From JAVJST01 sp040219295 (GTDB taxonomy: Bacteria; Pseudomonadota; Alphaproteobacteria; Rhodospirillales; Casp-alpha2), in the NCBI GenBank assembly GCA_040219295.1, contig JAVJST010000005.1, forward strand, positions 434,001 to 498,000: DNA of 64,000 bases. Direction: 5' to 3'. Positions 17,400-25,451 of the stretch are shown in pieces. The position numbers and the translations under genes are program-made. Positions within the stretch are counted from its first letter, which is position 1, and each line of letters opens with the position of its first letter. The notes under the pieces are model-generated. The model had not been told where the DNA came from. It did no database searches and saw only the letters and a program-made list of their open reading frames with translations.

Positions 17400-18347
17400 T
17401 CAGCCGATGCCGTCGGTGCCGGCGCCGCAGACCACGGCGGCGAGGGTCACGTCCTCGGGGTAACTGACTGCACCGGTCTTGAGCGCGGCGAGTGCGGCGG
17501 CGCCCGACATCTCGGCGGCGATGCCCATCTCGAACCACAACCAGCGCGCGGCGTCGCGCATGGCCTCGTCCGAGACTGTGACGATGTCATCAACGAGATC
17601 CTCGATGATCTCGAAGTTCAGCTCGGCGCTGCGCTTGGGCGCCAGGGTGTTGGCTTGCGTGTCGATCTTCTCCAGCGTCACGAGTTCGCCCGCGTCCCGT
17701 GATGCGCGCAGCGTCGGTGCGCCCTCGGCCTCCACGCCGATGACCAGGGCGTCGGGCTTGGCCGCCTTGACCGACGTGGCGATGCCGGAGATCAGCCCGC
17801 CGCCGCCAATGGCAACCAGCACCACGTCGATGTCCGGCGACTGCTTCATCATTTCGCGCCCGACGGTGCCCTGACCGGCAATGACGGCGGGATCGTTGAA
17901 CGGGTGGATGAAGGTCATGCCGTCGCGCTCGGCACGGGTCAGACAGGCGGCATAAGCATCGTCGAAGTCGAGACCCTCGATCACTACGTCGGCGCCCCAG
18001 GCCTTCAGCTTTTCGGCCTTCGACGCCGGGGCCCGTTCCGGCAGGTAAACGACGGCGCGCCTGCCCGACGCGTGAGCCGCATACGCGACGGCGAGTCCGT
18101 GGTTGCCGCCCGACGCGGTGATCACGCCGCGTTCCAGCGCCCCATCGTCGAGCTGCAGGATGGCGTTGTTGGCGCCGCGCGGCTTGAACGATCCGGTGAC
18201 CTGCAGACACTCGAGCTTGAGCATCAGCGGGCCGCCGTGCAGGGGCTCGCGGATGAAACGCGTCCTCAGGCACGGCGTGCGTCGCACCCTTTCCTTGATG
18301 CGCTCTGCGGCGTCGTCGATATCGTCGATTGTCGGGCGCTCTGTCAT
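17400..18347 (-). CDS. PLP-dependent serine/threonine dehydratase-like enzyme
   Basis: A 315-residue fold-type II PLP enzyme, starting at MTERPTIDDIDDAAERIKER. The PLP lysine is in TGSFKPRGANNAIL, the substrate loop is TASGGNHGLAVAYAA, and the phosphate-binding loop is AIGGGGLISGIA. There is no C-terminal regulatory domain, so it is a catabolic-type threonine/serine ammonia-lyase, or possibly a racemase or 3-hydroxyaspartate dehydratase. The final residues GAGTDG are missing the usual helix after them, so it ends slightly short. It stands alone, 82 bases upstream of pgk in the same direction. Confidence 0.88.
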   Translation of the reverse strand: MTERPTIDDIDDAAERIKERVRRTPCLRTRFIREPLHGGPLMLKLECLQVTGSFKPRGANNAILQLDDGALERGVITASGGNHGLAVAYAAHASGRRAVVYLPERAPASKAEKLKAWGADVVIEGLDFDDAYAACLTRAERDGMTFIHPFNDPAVIAGQGTVGREMMKQSPDIDVVLVAIGGGGLISGIATSVKAAKPDALVIGVEAEGAPTLRASRDAGELVTLEKIDTQANTLAPKRSAELNFEIIEDLVDDIVTVSDEAMRDAARWLWFEMGIAAEMSGAAALAALKTGAVSYPEDVTLAAVVCGAGTDGIG

Positions 18348-18426
18348 CGTCGGCCTGTCCTGGTCGGAAGCTGTCGACGATAGTGCAGGTTGTCCGCCAA
18401 GGTTCAAGCGTACCGGTTCAGAAACG

Positions 18427-18459
18427 GACGGCGGCCCGGGATTCTCCCGGACCGCCGTC
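18427..18459 (-). terminator. Probable intrinsic terminator after the GntR gene
   Basis: A 15-bp GC-rich stem with one mismatch (arms 18427-18441 and 18445-18459) and a tight 3-base loop lies between the leftward GntR gene and the dehydratase. Only a short T-rich tail follows on the minus strand, so it may be inefficient. Confidence 0.6.
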
Positions 18460-18503
18460 TTGTCCCCCTCAGACTTGCTCGCGTGTTTGCGGTGGCTGTT
18501 TCG

Positions 18504-19184
18504 CTACTCGGCCGCCGAGCGTGACAGCAACAGACCGTCGCGGACCGTCGACAAGTGATCGTACATGGCGCGGGACGCGGCGTCCTGATCGCGTTCGGCG
18601 ATTGCCGAGACGATGCGGTCATGCTCCGCGAAGCTGTGGTGGTTGGGCGGCGGGGTATCGGACTTTTCGCGCAGCCGACCCCAGACAACGGCGCGGCGAA
18701 CCGCGTTCAACTGATCGAACAAGGCAATCAGCACGGTGTTGCAGGTCGCCTCGGCAATGGTCCGGTGCAGCCGGTTGTCGGCGTTCTCGTACTGGCGCCA
18801 GGTCATGGCCTCGCGCTGCGCGGTGATGCAGCGATACATTTCCTCGATGTGGGCGCCGGTCGCGTTGACCGCCGCTTCGCGCGTCAGCATCGGCTCGACC
18901 AGAAGCCGGGCCTTCATCACCTCGACCGGATTTGATCGCTGCGCGACGGTCGCGATGGATGAGAGTTCCTCGACCGGCTTGGCGCCGATGAAGGTGCCCT
19001 TGCCGACCCGGCGCCACAGCTCGCCGTTGCGCTCCAGCATGGCCAATGCCTTGCGCAGGTCTCCCCGCGACACGCCGAGGATGTCGCACAATTCGCGCTC
19101 CGGCGGAAGTCGGCCGTCAGGCGGCAACTCGCGCTGCGCCAGCCAAGCCTTGAGTTGGGTCAGGGCGCCGTCGGCGGCGTCCAT
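18504..19184 (-). CDS. GntR/FadR-family transcriptional regulator
   Basis: A 226-residue regulator. The N-terminal winged helix contains LPPERELCDILGVSRGDLRK and LERNGELWRRVGKGTFIG. The C-terminal FCD-type helical domain has the metal-ligand pattern D-x-x-x-H in ENADNRLHRTIAEAT, with further His in the HHSFAEHDRIVSAI stretch. FCD domains bind carboxylates or similar metabolites. It is divergent from the ABC transporter starting at 19399 and probably controls it through the 214-base intergenic region. Confidence 0.9.
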   Translation of the reverse strand: MDAADGALTQLKAWLAQRELPPDGRLPPERELCDILGVSRGDLRKALAMLERNGELWRRVGKGTFIGAKPVEELSSIATVAQRSNPVEVMKARLLVEPMLTREAAVNATGAHIEEMYRCITAQREAMTWRQYENADNRLHRTIAEATCNTVLIALFDQLNAVRRAVVWGRLREKSDTPPPNHHSFAEHDRIVSAIAERDQDAASRAMYDHLSTVRDGLLLSRSAAE

Positions 19185-19252
19185 GGCAAATCCCCTTATT
19201 ACAATCGGTTGGCAATCCTTTTGCCACGTCTACCCAATGACGGTCAATAGCT

Positions 19253-19294
19253 TGACCAATACGGCCCATTGTGTAATCAATTTTGAATTGGTCA
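19253..19294. promoter_or_regulatory. Candidate operator region between GntR gene and ABC transporter
   Basis: TGACCAAT at 19253-19260 recurs inverted as ATTGGTCA at 19287-19294 around an AT-rich centre that also holds a smaller CAATT/AATTG repeat (19278-19290). This is the only AT-rich stretch between the divergent genes, so it is a plausible promoter and regulator site. Weak evidence. Confidence 0.35.
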
Positions 19295-19398
19295 GAAATC
19301 GATCGCCATGTCGGAACGCGGAACCAGCAAGAAACCGCGGTATGCGACGAGGTTTCCGTTTCGAATGCGGCCAAGAGAATCGTTTGGGAGGAATTAAA

Positions 19399-20370
19399 AT
19401 GATTACCCTGAGAAAAATGCTCGGTGCCGTCACGGCATCGTTGTTCGTTGTTGTTCTCGCGTTCACGAGCGCTGCCCAGGCGGCGACCATCCGAATCGCT
19501 TTGGCCGAACCCCCGTCTGACGAGCTGGCTGCCTTCTTCGTCGCGCTCGACCGCGCCAAGGCCAACGGCCTCGATTACGAGTGGACGGCGTTCTCCGATG
19601 AGGAACTTGCGATTCAGGCGGTGCTCAGCGGCCAGATGGATATCGGTTTCGGTACGCCGTACTCGGCGATGCAGCGTTCAAAGGCGCCGATCCGAATCAT
19701 CTTCCAGCTGTCCAAGTTGAAGTTCTTCCCGGTCACGTCCCAGAAGTACTCGAAGCTCGAGGACCTCGACGGTGAGCCGATCACGCTTCACTCGCGCGGC
19801 GGCGGTACCGACTCCATCGCCAATGTTATCGAAGACAGGCTTGGCATCAAATTCGGCGAGCGTTCGTACGTGCCCGGTTCGGCGAACCGCGTTGCGGCGC
19901 TGGTCGCCGGCCAGACCGACGCGACGATCATCGACCTCGGCAACAAGAACAAACTGATGCGCCTCCAAGGCGACAAGTTCAACGTGCTGCCGATGTTCGA
20001 GGTCGACGCCAGCGACGAAGCGCTGTTCGCCAACCTCGACTGGATCAAGGCCAACGCCAGTGAGGTCGATATCTTCGTCAAGGCCTTGCTTAGCGTGTAC
20101 AAGGACATGCACGAGGATCCGACAATCATCCGCCGTGAGACCGACCCGGACGGCCCGATCGGTCAGCTGCCGAAAGAGGTTCTCGACCAGCTAGACGGTT
20201 TCTACACCGACGCGGTTGAAGGCGGTCTGTACGACCCCAACGGCGGCGGCGAAAAAGCGGCGAAGGCCGACCTCGAGTGGTATCACAAGGCCGGTCAGCT
20301 GACCGGCGATTTTGCCGACCTGAAGATCGAAGACTTCTGGTACCTCGAGCCGCTGAAGAGCGCCCAATAG
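19399..20370 (+). CDS. ABC transporter substrate-binding protein (NitT/TauT type)
   Basis: A 323-residue periplasmic binding protein. The true start is ATG 19399, after GGGAGGAATT; the long upstream in-frame extension runs through the regulatory region and is spurious. A signal peptide of about 27 residues ends with SAAQA. The mature protein begins ATIRIALAEPPSDELAAFF, and VLSGQMDIGFGTPYSAMQRS and LHSRGGGTDSIANVIED follow the NMT1/SsuA-like pattern. The ligand is unknown. It is followed by two permeases and an ATPase, and a hairpin lies in the gap to the first permease. Confidence 0.9.
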   Translation: MITLRKMLGAVTASLFVVVLAFTSAAQAATIRIALAEPPSDELAAFFVALDRAKANGLDYEWTAFSDEELAIQAVLSGQMDIGFGTPYSAMQRSKAPIRIIFQLSKLKFFPVTSQKYSKLEDLDGEPITLHSRGGGTDSIANVIEDRLGIKFGERSYVPGSANRVAALVAGQTDATIIDLGNKNKLMRLQGDKFNVLPMFEVDASDEALFANLDWIKANASEVDIFVKALLSVYKDMHEDPTIIRRETDPDGPIGQLPKEVLDQLDGFYTDAVEGGLYDPNGGGEKAAKADLEWYHKAGQLTGDFADLKIEDFWYLEPLKSAQ

Positions 20371-20385
20371 TAAGGTCCCCTGGCT

Positions 20386-20415
20386 ACCGGCAGGGCAGGC
20401 GACTGTCCTGCCGGT
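20386..20415 (+). terminator. Hairpin between binding-protein gene and permease genes
   Basis: Arms ACCGGCAGG (20386-20394) and CCTGCCGGT (20407-20415) are perfect and the stem extends inwards to about 13 pairs with one G-T. TCTTCT follows. Placed after the binding-protein gene, it probably gives partial termination or mRNA protection, so more binding protein than permease is made. Confidence 0.65.
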
Positions 20416-20442
20416 TCTTCTGATGCGGAAACGATCAAACCC

Positions 20443-21210
20443 ATGCCAATCCCATACCGACCGCTGATCCTCAAGATCTGTTCTGCCGTGCTCGTCATCG
20501 GCGCGTGGGAGATCGCCGGGCGAATCCCGGTCAGCTTTGCGTTCCCGACTTTCTTCGAATCGCTCGCCGCTTTCTGGCAGTTGACTCTCGACGGCACCAT
20601 GTTCGTGGCCTACGGCGAGACCCTGAAACCGCTGGTCGTCGGCGTCTCGATCTCCGCGTTCCTCGGCATCGGCATCGGGCTGTGGATCGGGCTCAGCCGC
20701 ACGTTCGACTGGCTGGTCTCGCCGATCTTCGTCGTCATGCAAACGGCGCCCCTGGCCGCGTTGATCCCGCTCCTCGTCATGGTCTACGGGATCGGGCTGA
20801 CCTCCAAGGTCTTCGTGGTCTGCATTATGGCCATGCCCGTGATCGTGCTGAACACGGCCGGCGCCGTGCGCAATACGCCGGCGTCGCTGATCGAGATGGG
20901 GCACGCGTTCCTCGGTTCGAGGCGCGAAGTGATCCTGAAGATCATTTTGCCGTCGGCGTCGCCTATCATCTTTGCCGGGCTGCGCCTTGGCGTTTCGGCC
21001 GGCTTCATCGGTGCCATTCTCTCGGAACTGAAGATCACCCCGACCGGCGTCGGTGACATCATCACGTATAGCCGGTCGATCGCCGACTATCCCAGCATGT
21101 ACGCCGCGATCGCCTCGATCATCCTGCTCGCGGTGATCTTTCTGAACTTACTCGAGCGTATCGAGAACCACCTCTTCAAGGGCACCCGTCAGACCATCGT
21201 CCAGGACTGA
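20443..21210 (+). CDS. ABC transporter permease (NitT/TauT type, first)
   Basis: A 255-residue inner-membrane subunit with about six hydrophobic segments. The EAA-type coupling motif is seen in LIEMGHAFLGSRREVILKI followed by ILPSASPIIFAGLRLG. SAGFIGAILSELKITPTGVG and a C-terminal LLERIENHLF complete the BPD-type pattern. It forms the membrane pore with the second permease at 22022; the heterodimer is unusual for a SsuC-type system, which mostly uses one permease. Confidence 0.93.
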   Translation: MPIPYRPLILKICSAVLVIGAWEIAGRIPVSFAFPTFFESLAAFWQLTLDGTMFVAYGETLKPLVVGVSISAFLGIGIGLWIGLSRTFDWLVSPIFVVMQTAPLAALIPLLVMVYGIGLTSKVFVVCIMAMPVIVLNTAGAVRNTPASLIEMGHAFLGSRREVILKIILPSASPIIFAGLRLGVSAGFIGAILSELKITPTGVGDIITYSRSIADYPSMYAAIASIILLAVIFLNLLERIENHLFKGTRQTIVQD

Positions 21211-22014
21211 GTGCGAGAGAACATGAGAGCACAAGAAGACATGAACATGATGACAGCCACCGACAACGCCGTCGCCGTCCGCAACGTCTACAAGAACTAC
21301 GGCGACGTCGAGGCGCTTCGCGATCTTTCGCTCGATTTTCCGCGTGGTCAACTGACCTCGCTGCTCGGGCCGTCGGGTTGCGGCAAGACGACGCTGCTGA
21401 AAATCATCGCCGGGCTGCTCGACGCGACCAGCGGCGAGGTTCTCGTCAACGGCAAGCCGGTCGATGGTCCGGGTCCGGACCGCGCGTTCGTGTTTCAGGA
21501 CTTCGCGCTGATGCCGTGGGCGAGCGTAATGCGCAACGTCGCCTTCGGTCTCGAACTTCGCGGCGTCGCCAAGTCGGAACGCGAGGACATCGCGCAGAAG
21601 TACATCAACGAGGTCGGCCTGACCGGGTTTGAGCGCAGCTATCCGCACGAGCTATCCGGTGGCATGCGCCAGCGTGTCGGCCTGGCCCGCGCGCTTGCGG
21701 TCGATGCCCAGGTGCTGCTGATGGACGAGCCGTTCTCGGCCGTCGACGAGCAGACCCGCCGCAAGTTCCAGGAGGACCTGCTCGGCCTGGTCAAGAACGA
21801 GAACAAAACGTTCATTTTCGTTACTCACTCGATCGAAGAAGCGGTCTACGTTTCCGACCAGGTCGCCATCCTGCTGCCGCGGCCGAGCCGGGTCTCGGAG
21901 ATCATTCGGCCGAGCGGTTTTCGCGACAAGGACGTCAACTCGATCCGCCGCGACACCGAGTACCTCGACATCGTCGACCGTATCTGGGCGTCGCTCCGGA
22001 CCTACGTGGAGTAG
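21211..22014 (+). CDS. ABC transporter ATP-binding protein (NitT/TauT type)
   Basis: A cytoplasmic ATPase that powers the transporter. Walker A is GPSGCGKTTLLKIIAG, the Q-loop is FVFQDFALMPWASV, the signature is LSGGMRQRVGLARAL, Walker B is LLMDEPFSAVDEQT and the H-loop is FIFVTHSIEEAVYVSD. Start choice: GTG 21211 as given, but ATG 21241 after AAGAAG is equally plausible and removes ten charged residues. It lies between the two permease genes. Confidence 0.94.
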   Translation: MRENMRAQEDMNMMTATDNAVAVRNVYKNYGDVEALRDLSLDFPRGQLTSLLGPSGCGKTTLLKIIAGLLDATSGEVLVNGKPVDGPGPDRAFVFQDFALMPWASVMRNVAFGLELRGVAKSEREDIAQKYINEVGLTGFERSYPHELSGGMRQRVGLARALAVDAQVLLMDEPFSAVDEQTRRKFQEDLLGLVKNENKTFIFVTHSIEEAVYVSDQVAILLPRPSRVSEIIRPSGFRDKDVNSIRRDTEYLDIVDRIWASLRTYVE

Positions 22015-22021
22015 ACCGGTC

Positions 22022-22774
22022 ATGATAGTCTTCGGTTACCGGTTGCCCGGCATGTCCTCGCTGATCCTATGGGGACTGCTGTGGGAGATCGTCGGCCAGC
22101 TCGACCTCACGTTCTTCGTGCCGCCGCTCAGCGCGATCTTCATCACGCTGACGGAAATCTGGGGCACCAAGGTGTTTCTTAAGGCGCTCGCGGATACCGG
22201 CTACGCGTTCTCGATTGGCACCGTCTCCGCCATAGCCATCGGCATTCCGGTTGGCATCCTGATGGGCAAGAGCCGGCTTATCGATGAATTGCTTCTGCCG
22301 TGGGTCAACATGTTTCTCAGCGCACCGCTCACGGCTCTCGTGCCGGTCCTGATGGTGCTGTTCGGCTTTGGCATGAAGGCGATCATCATCACCACCGCGC
22401 TGTTCGCCATCTGGATCATCGTTCTGAACGCCCGTGCCGGCGTGCAGCAAATCAACCGCTCTCTGGTCGAGATGGCGCGGTCGTTCGGTGCCTCGCCGTG
22501 GGAGGCGTTCTCGAAGATCTACTTCTGGGCGGCCCTGCCCGAAATTCTCGGCGGAGTCCGGATTGGTTTCATCCGCGCCGTCAAGGGCGTGATTATCGGC
22601 CAACTGCTGATCTCGATCGTCGGTTTCGGTTCGTTGTTCGAGCTCTATTCGTCGAACTTCCTGATGAAGCACTTCTGGGCGGTACTTATCGTGCTGTTCG
22701 CCCTTGCGTTCGTGATTGCTGAGCTTCTGGCGCATCTCGAGCGGCGGGTGGAATACTACGCGGCGCGCCGCTGA
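22022..22774 (+). CDS. ABC transporter permease (NitT/TauT type, second)
   Basis: A 250-residue membrane subunit, ATG 22022, 7 bases after the ATPase stop. Its coupling motif region is INRSLVEMARSFGASPWEAF with SKIYFWAALPEILGGVRIG. It is distinct in sequence from the first permease, so the pore is a heterodimer. ELLAHLERRVEYYAARR forms the C-terminus. Confidence 0.93.
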   Translation: MIVFGYRLPGMSSLILWGLLWEIVGQLDLTFFVPPLSAIFITLTEIWGTKVFLKALADTGYAFSIGTVSAIAIGIPVGILMGKSRLIDELLLPWVNMFLSAPLTALVPVLMVLFGFGMKAIIITTALFAIWIIVLNARAGVQQINRSLVEMARSFGASPWEAFSKIYFWAALPEILGGVRIGFIRAVKGVIIGQLLISIVGFGSLFELYSSNFLMKHFWAVLIVLFALAFVIAELLAHLERRVEYYAARR

Positions 22775-22828
22775 CGCGTCGGCCCTTTCAACCGTGACAG
22801 CCAAGACTGGCTTAAGAGGAGACCAAGA

Positions 22829-23515
22829 ATGACCAGTTACGTCATCGAACAACCGGCGCAGACAACGATCCCGGTCAAGGGCACCGACGCCATGTTCCCG
22901 GTCCGCCGGATTTACTGCATCGGCCGCAACTACGCCGCCCACACCATCGAGATGGGCGGTGATCCGGATCGCGAGGAGCCGTTTTTCTTCCAGAAGAACG
23001 CCCAGAACGCGGACGCTAGCGGCAAGTTTCCGTATCCACCGGAATCGAGCGACGTGCACCACGAGATGGAGCTGGTGGTCGCGCTCAAGAGCGGCGGCGC
23101 CAACATCGCGGTCGAGGACGCGCTGAGCCACGTGTACGGCTACGCGCCGGGGATCGACATGACGCGCCGCGATCTGCAGGCGGTGGCTAAGGAAACCCGT
23201 CGCCCGTGGGAACCGGGCAAGGCGTTCGAGCGCTCGATGCCGGTCGGTGAACTGGTTCCCGCGACCGAGTGCGGCCATCCGGACCAGGGGCGGATTTCGC
23301 TCTACGTGAATGGTGAGCTGCGCCAGGACGGCGACATGAACCAGATGATCTGGAAGGTGCCGGAAATGATCGCGTACCTGTCGCGTTTCTACGATATCGC
23401 CGCAGGCGACCTGATCATGTCGGGGACACCGTCGGGCGTCGGCCAGGTGCAGAAGGGCGACGAGCTCGAGGGATTCATCGAGGGTGTCGGTTCGTTGAAG
23501 ACCACTGTCGTGTGA
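22829..23515 (+). CDS. Fumarylacetoacetate-hydrolase-family protein (possible fumarylpyruvate hydrolase)
   Basis: A 228-residue hydrolase or isomerase of 2-oxo acids. IYCIGRNYAAHTIEMGGDP is the family start, HHEMELVVAL supplies the metal-binding Glu pair, GYAPGIDMTRRDLQ the metal Asp, and IMSGTPSGVGQVQKGD the C-terminal motif. Its small size and GRNYAAH...HxxE pattern resemble fumarylpyruvate or maleylpyruvate hydrolases of the gentisate route. A good ribosome-binding site (AGAGGAGA) precedes ATG 22829. As last gene of the ABC unit it may act on the imported compound or its breakdown product. Confidence 0.88.
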   Translation: MTSYVIEQPAQTTIPVKGTDAMFPVRRIYCIGRNYAAHTIEMGGDPDREEPFFFQKNAQNADASGKFPYPPESSDVHHEMELVVALKSGGANIAVEDALSHVYGYAPGIDMTRRDLQAVAKETRRPWEPGKAFERSMPVGELVPATECGHPDQGRISLYVNGELRQDGDMNQMIWKVPEMIAYLSRFYDIAAGDLIMSGTPSGVGQVQKGDELEGFIEGVGSLKTTVV

Positions 23516-23521
23516 CGACGT

Positions 23522-23572
23522 CCTGCGTAGTCGACGCAGGGGCGATTGTGCGGGCCTGCCCGGCGGGCCCGC
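23522..23572. terminator. Two hairpins between convergent genes
   Basis: CCTGCGT/ACGCAGG (23522-23528 and 23534-23540) and GCGGGCC/GGCCCGC (23550-23556 and 23566-23572) form two short stems in the 58-base gap between the hydrolase and PAS genes. No clear T-run follows, so termination is inferred from position. Confidence 0.45.
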
Positions 23573-23573
23573 T

Positions 23574-24068
23574 TCAGACCGGTCTCTCCAGAACCGAGAT
23601 GATATTGGTTACGCTCTCGCTGTCGTCCGATAAGGGAAGTTCGATGAACCTGAATGTTCTGTGAGAACGATCCTGCCAGAAAACGCTTCCGGACGTGAAC
23701 GACAGTGTCGGTTTAGTCGCTTGGAGCCGATAGAATTCGAACTCGTCGTCAACATTGTACTTTTCCGACGCTCTGAGGTCGGAAGCGCACCGGCCGGTCG
23801 CGTCATAATCGAAGAGACTCGTTAACGCGGTGCCCCAGAGCCTGTAGCAGTAGTCGAACGGATCGTGTCGGATGTCCATGATCGACATCCTCCCCCACCA
23901 CTCTTCGAGTTCTCCGAACTCGAACTCGCGCCACGGCGGCGCGTTTCTGTCGCCGCGCTTCGTTCGCCACAATTCGCGAAACCGTTGAAATGTGTCGGCC
24001 ATTCGGACGGTGGCGTCGATGTCGAAGTACTCGAACCGCCAACCGTGGACTTCGTTCCATATCGCCAT
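23574..24068 (-). CDS. PAS-domain protein (PAS_5-like)
   Basis: A 164-residue soluble protein consisting almost only of one PAS-like domain. ELEEWWGRMSIMDIRHDPFD and YCYRLWGTALTSLFDYDATG followed by FRFIELPLSDDSESV are typical of the alphaproteobacterial PAS_5 family. There is no output domain, so it probably works as a ligand or redox sensor in protein contacts. The gene is visibly less GC-rich than its neighbours and stands alone. Confidence 0.78.
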   Translation of the reverse strand: MAIWNEVHGWRFEYFDIDATVRMADTFQRFRELWRTKRGDRNAPPWREFEFGELEEWWGRMSIMDIRHDPFDYCYRLWGTALTSLFDYDATGRCASDLRASEKYNVDDEFEFYRLQATKPTLSFTSGSVFWQDRSHRTFRFIELPLSDDSESVTNIISVLERPV

Positions 24069-24140
24069 GACGGCTTGCCTAGGTTTCGGTCGGTTGGGGC
24101 CGAGGACCAGTATATAGCGGGATATCGTAACGCGCCTTAA

Positions 24141-25202
24141 TCAATTGCTTTCGACTTTTCCTGGCGGGGCAATCGTGCGGTGCCGCTCGGCGGGCCGTTC
24201 CGCCGCGTCCTGACCGATGCCAGACAACAACCATTCCAGATCGCCGTCCTGTCGACGGTCGCCACGGACCCGTTGCGGTTCGACGGCGACCGTGTCGCCG
24301 CCGTCCAGCCGCGCGATCCGGAAGCGGAACGCATAGTTGGGTGTCAGTCCCATCCGAAGGTCGGAATAGATCACGTCATCGCCGTCGGTGCCGAGCGAGA
24401 AGTATCCCTTGGCAAACGCCGATAGGCTGTCGAAAGTCGGGTCGCCATTGAGCGCCGGTATCAAGTCGCCCCGACGCGGATGCCCGTAGGCTGTGGTTTC
24501 ACCGCCGAACAGCGGAGAATAGAGATTGACGTACCGGTCATCCTCGACGGCCACCGTTTTCCAGTAGAGCACCGAGAAAGGTGCCGGAATGGTTAGCAGA
24601 TTCGCTGATCTGACCTCGACGCCATAGGTCGTGAGTTGGTCGGCGGCGCGCATCTTCATCACGGTCTGCAACGGCATAGTGAGGATCAGGTAGGCCGTCG
24701 AGGCGACAAGACCGCGGCGCAGCCAGGTTTCGAACCGTGGCGTGAAGTCGTGCCGGAACAGCCCCCACAACGTGAGAATGAGCAACGGTAGGGTGTAGAT
24801 CGGATCAATGATGAAGATCGAGCCGACGCCGAACGGGTCCTTGACCAGCGGCCAAAGCAGCTGCGTGCCGTAGATCGTCATCGCGTCGAGTAGTGCGTGG
24901 GTGGCGAATACCAGGTAGACGCCGAGGTAGGTTTGTAGCCGGTGATCGCGCAGTGGTTCGATAAAACGCGCGAGAGGTTCGGCAAACAGCGGCGTCAGGG
25001 CCGCTTGGACGATCAGCGAGTGACTCCAGCCCCGGTGGGTTACAAACGCCTCGACCGAGTCGCTCGACGGCAGGAAGTTGTCGAAATCCGGCAGTGAGCC
25101 GAGGATGCCGCCGAGCAGGACCGCGCGCCGCGCGCCGATCTTGGGTCCGAATGCGGCTGCGCCGACGGCTGATCCGAGCGCGAATTGGGTGACCGAGTCC
25201 AC
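24141..25202 (-). CDS. DUF457/YdjM-like membrane-bound metal-dependent hydrolase
   Basis: A 353-residue protein. MDSVTQFALGSAVGAAAFG opens it; DFDNF, THRGWSHSLIV and ATHALLDAMTIYG give the conserved Asp/His set of the YdjM/YbcI family, whose members are predicted membrane-anchored hydrolases (LexA-controlled in E. coli). Four to five membrane segments lie in the first 190 residues and a soluble C-terminal domain of about 150 residues follows. The function in the cell is unknown. Confidence 0.88.
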   Translation of the reverse strand: MDSVTQFALGSAVGAAAFGPKIGARRAVLLGGILGSLPDFDNFLPSSDSVEAFVTHRGWSHSLIVQAALTPLFAEPLARFIEPLRDHRLQTYLGVYLVFATHALLDAMTIYGTQLLWPLVKDPFGVGSIFIIDPIYTLPLLILTLWGLFRHDFTPRFETWLRRGLVASTAYLILTMPLQTVMKMRAADQLTTYGVEVRSANLLTIPAPFSVLYWKTVAVEDDRYVNLYSPLFGGETTAYGHPRRGDLIPALNGDPTFDSLSAFAKGYFSLGTDGDDVIYSDLRMGLTPNYAFRFRIARLDGGDTVAVEPQRVRGDRRQDGDLEWLLSGIGQDAAERPAERHRTIAPPGKVESN

Positions 25203-25346
25203 GAATCCTGTTCCTCGAGTCGGTTGAAGGACGCCTCCTATTTAGGGGGCCGGCGAGAAATTGCCACCGTTCAGGTTGATGTCAGGTAGCCGGGATAATT
25301 TTATGGTTAACCGGATTCGTTGGGGGGACAACTAACGGAGATAAGA

Positions 25347-25433
25347 ATGGCTCTTGAGGACCTTCTCGTGTTTTTCGTCGCAGGCGTTGTGTTGATCGGC
25401 TCAGTCGTCCTGCACTTCAAGCTGAAGAAGTAA
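25347..25433 (+). CDS. 28-residue single-span membrane peptide
   Basis: ATG 25347 follows GGAG (25337-25340) at good spacing. The peptide has an acidic start (MALEDLLVFF), a hydrophobic helix of about 18 residues through VAGVVLIGSVVLHF, and a basic end KLKK, which predicts an inner-membrane span. It sits alone between two leftward genes on the opposite strand, has an AT-rich upstream region that could hold a promoter, and is followed by a T-rich stretch. No family is known to me. Confidence 0.6.
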   Translation: MALEDLLVFFVAGVVLIGSVVLHFKLKK

Positions 25434-25451
25434 CCTCTCGATTTTTCTCCC

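Noticed and set aside
18736..19398. 221-residue N-terminal extension of the ABC binding protein
   Set aside because: It is antisense to the GntR gene and runs through the regulatory gap; the signal peptide starts at 19399 with a strong ribosome-binding site.
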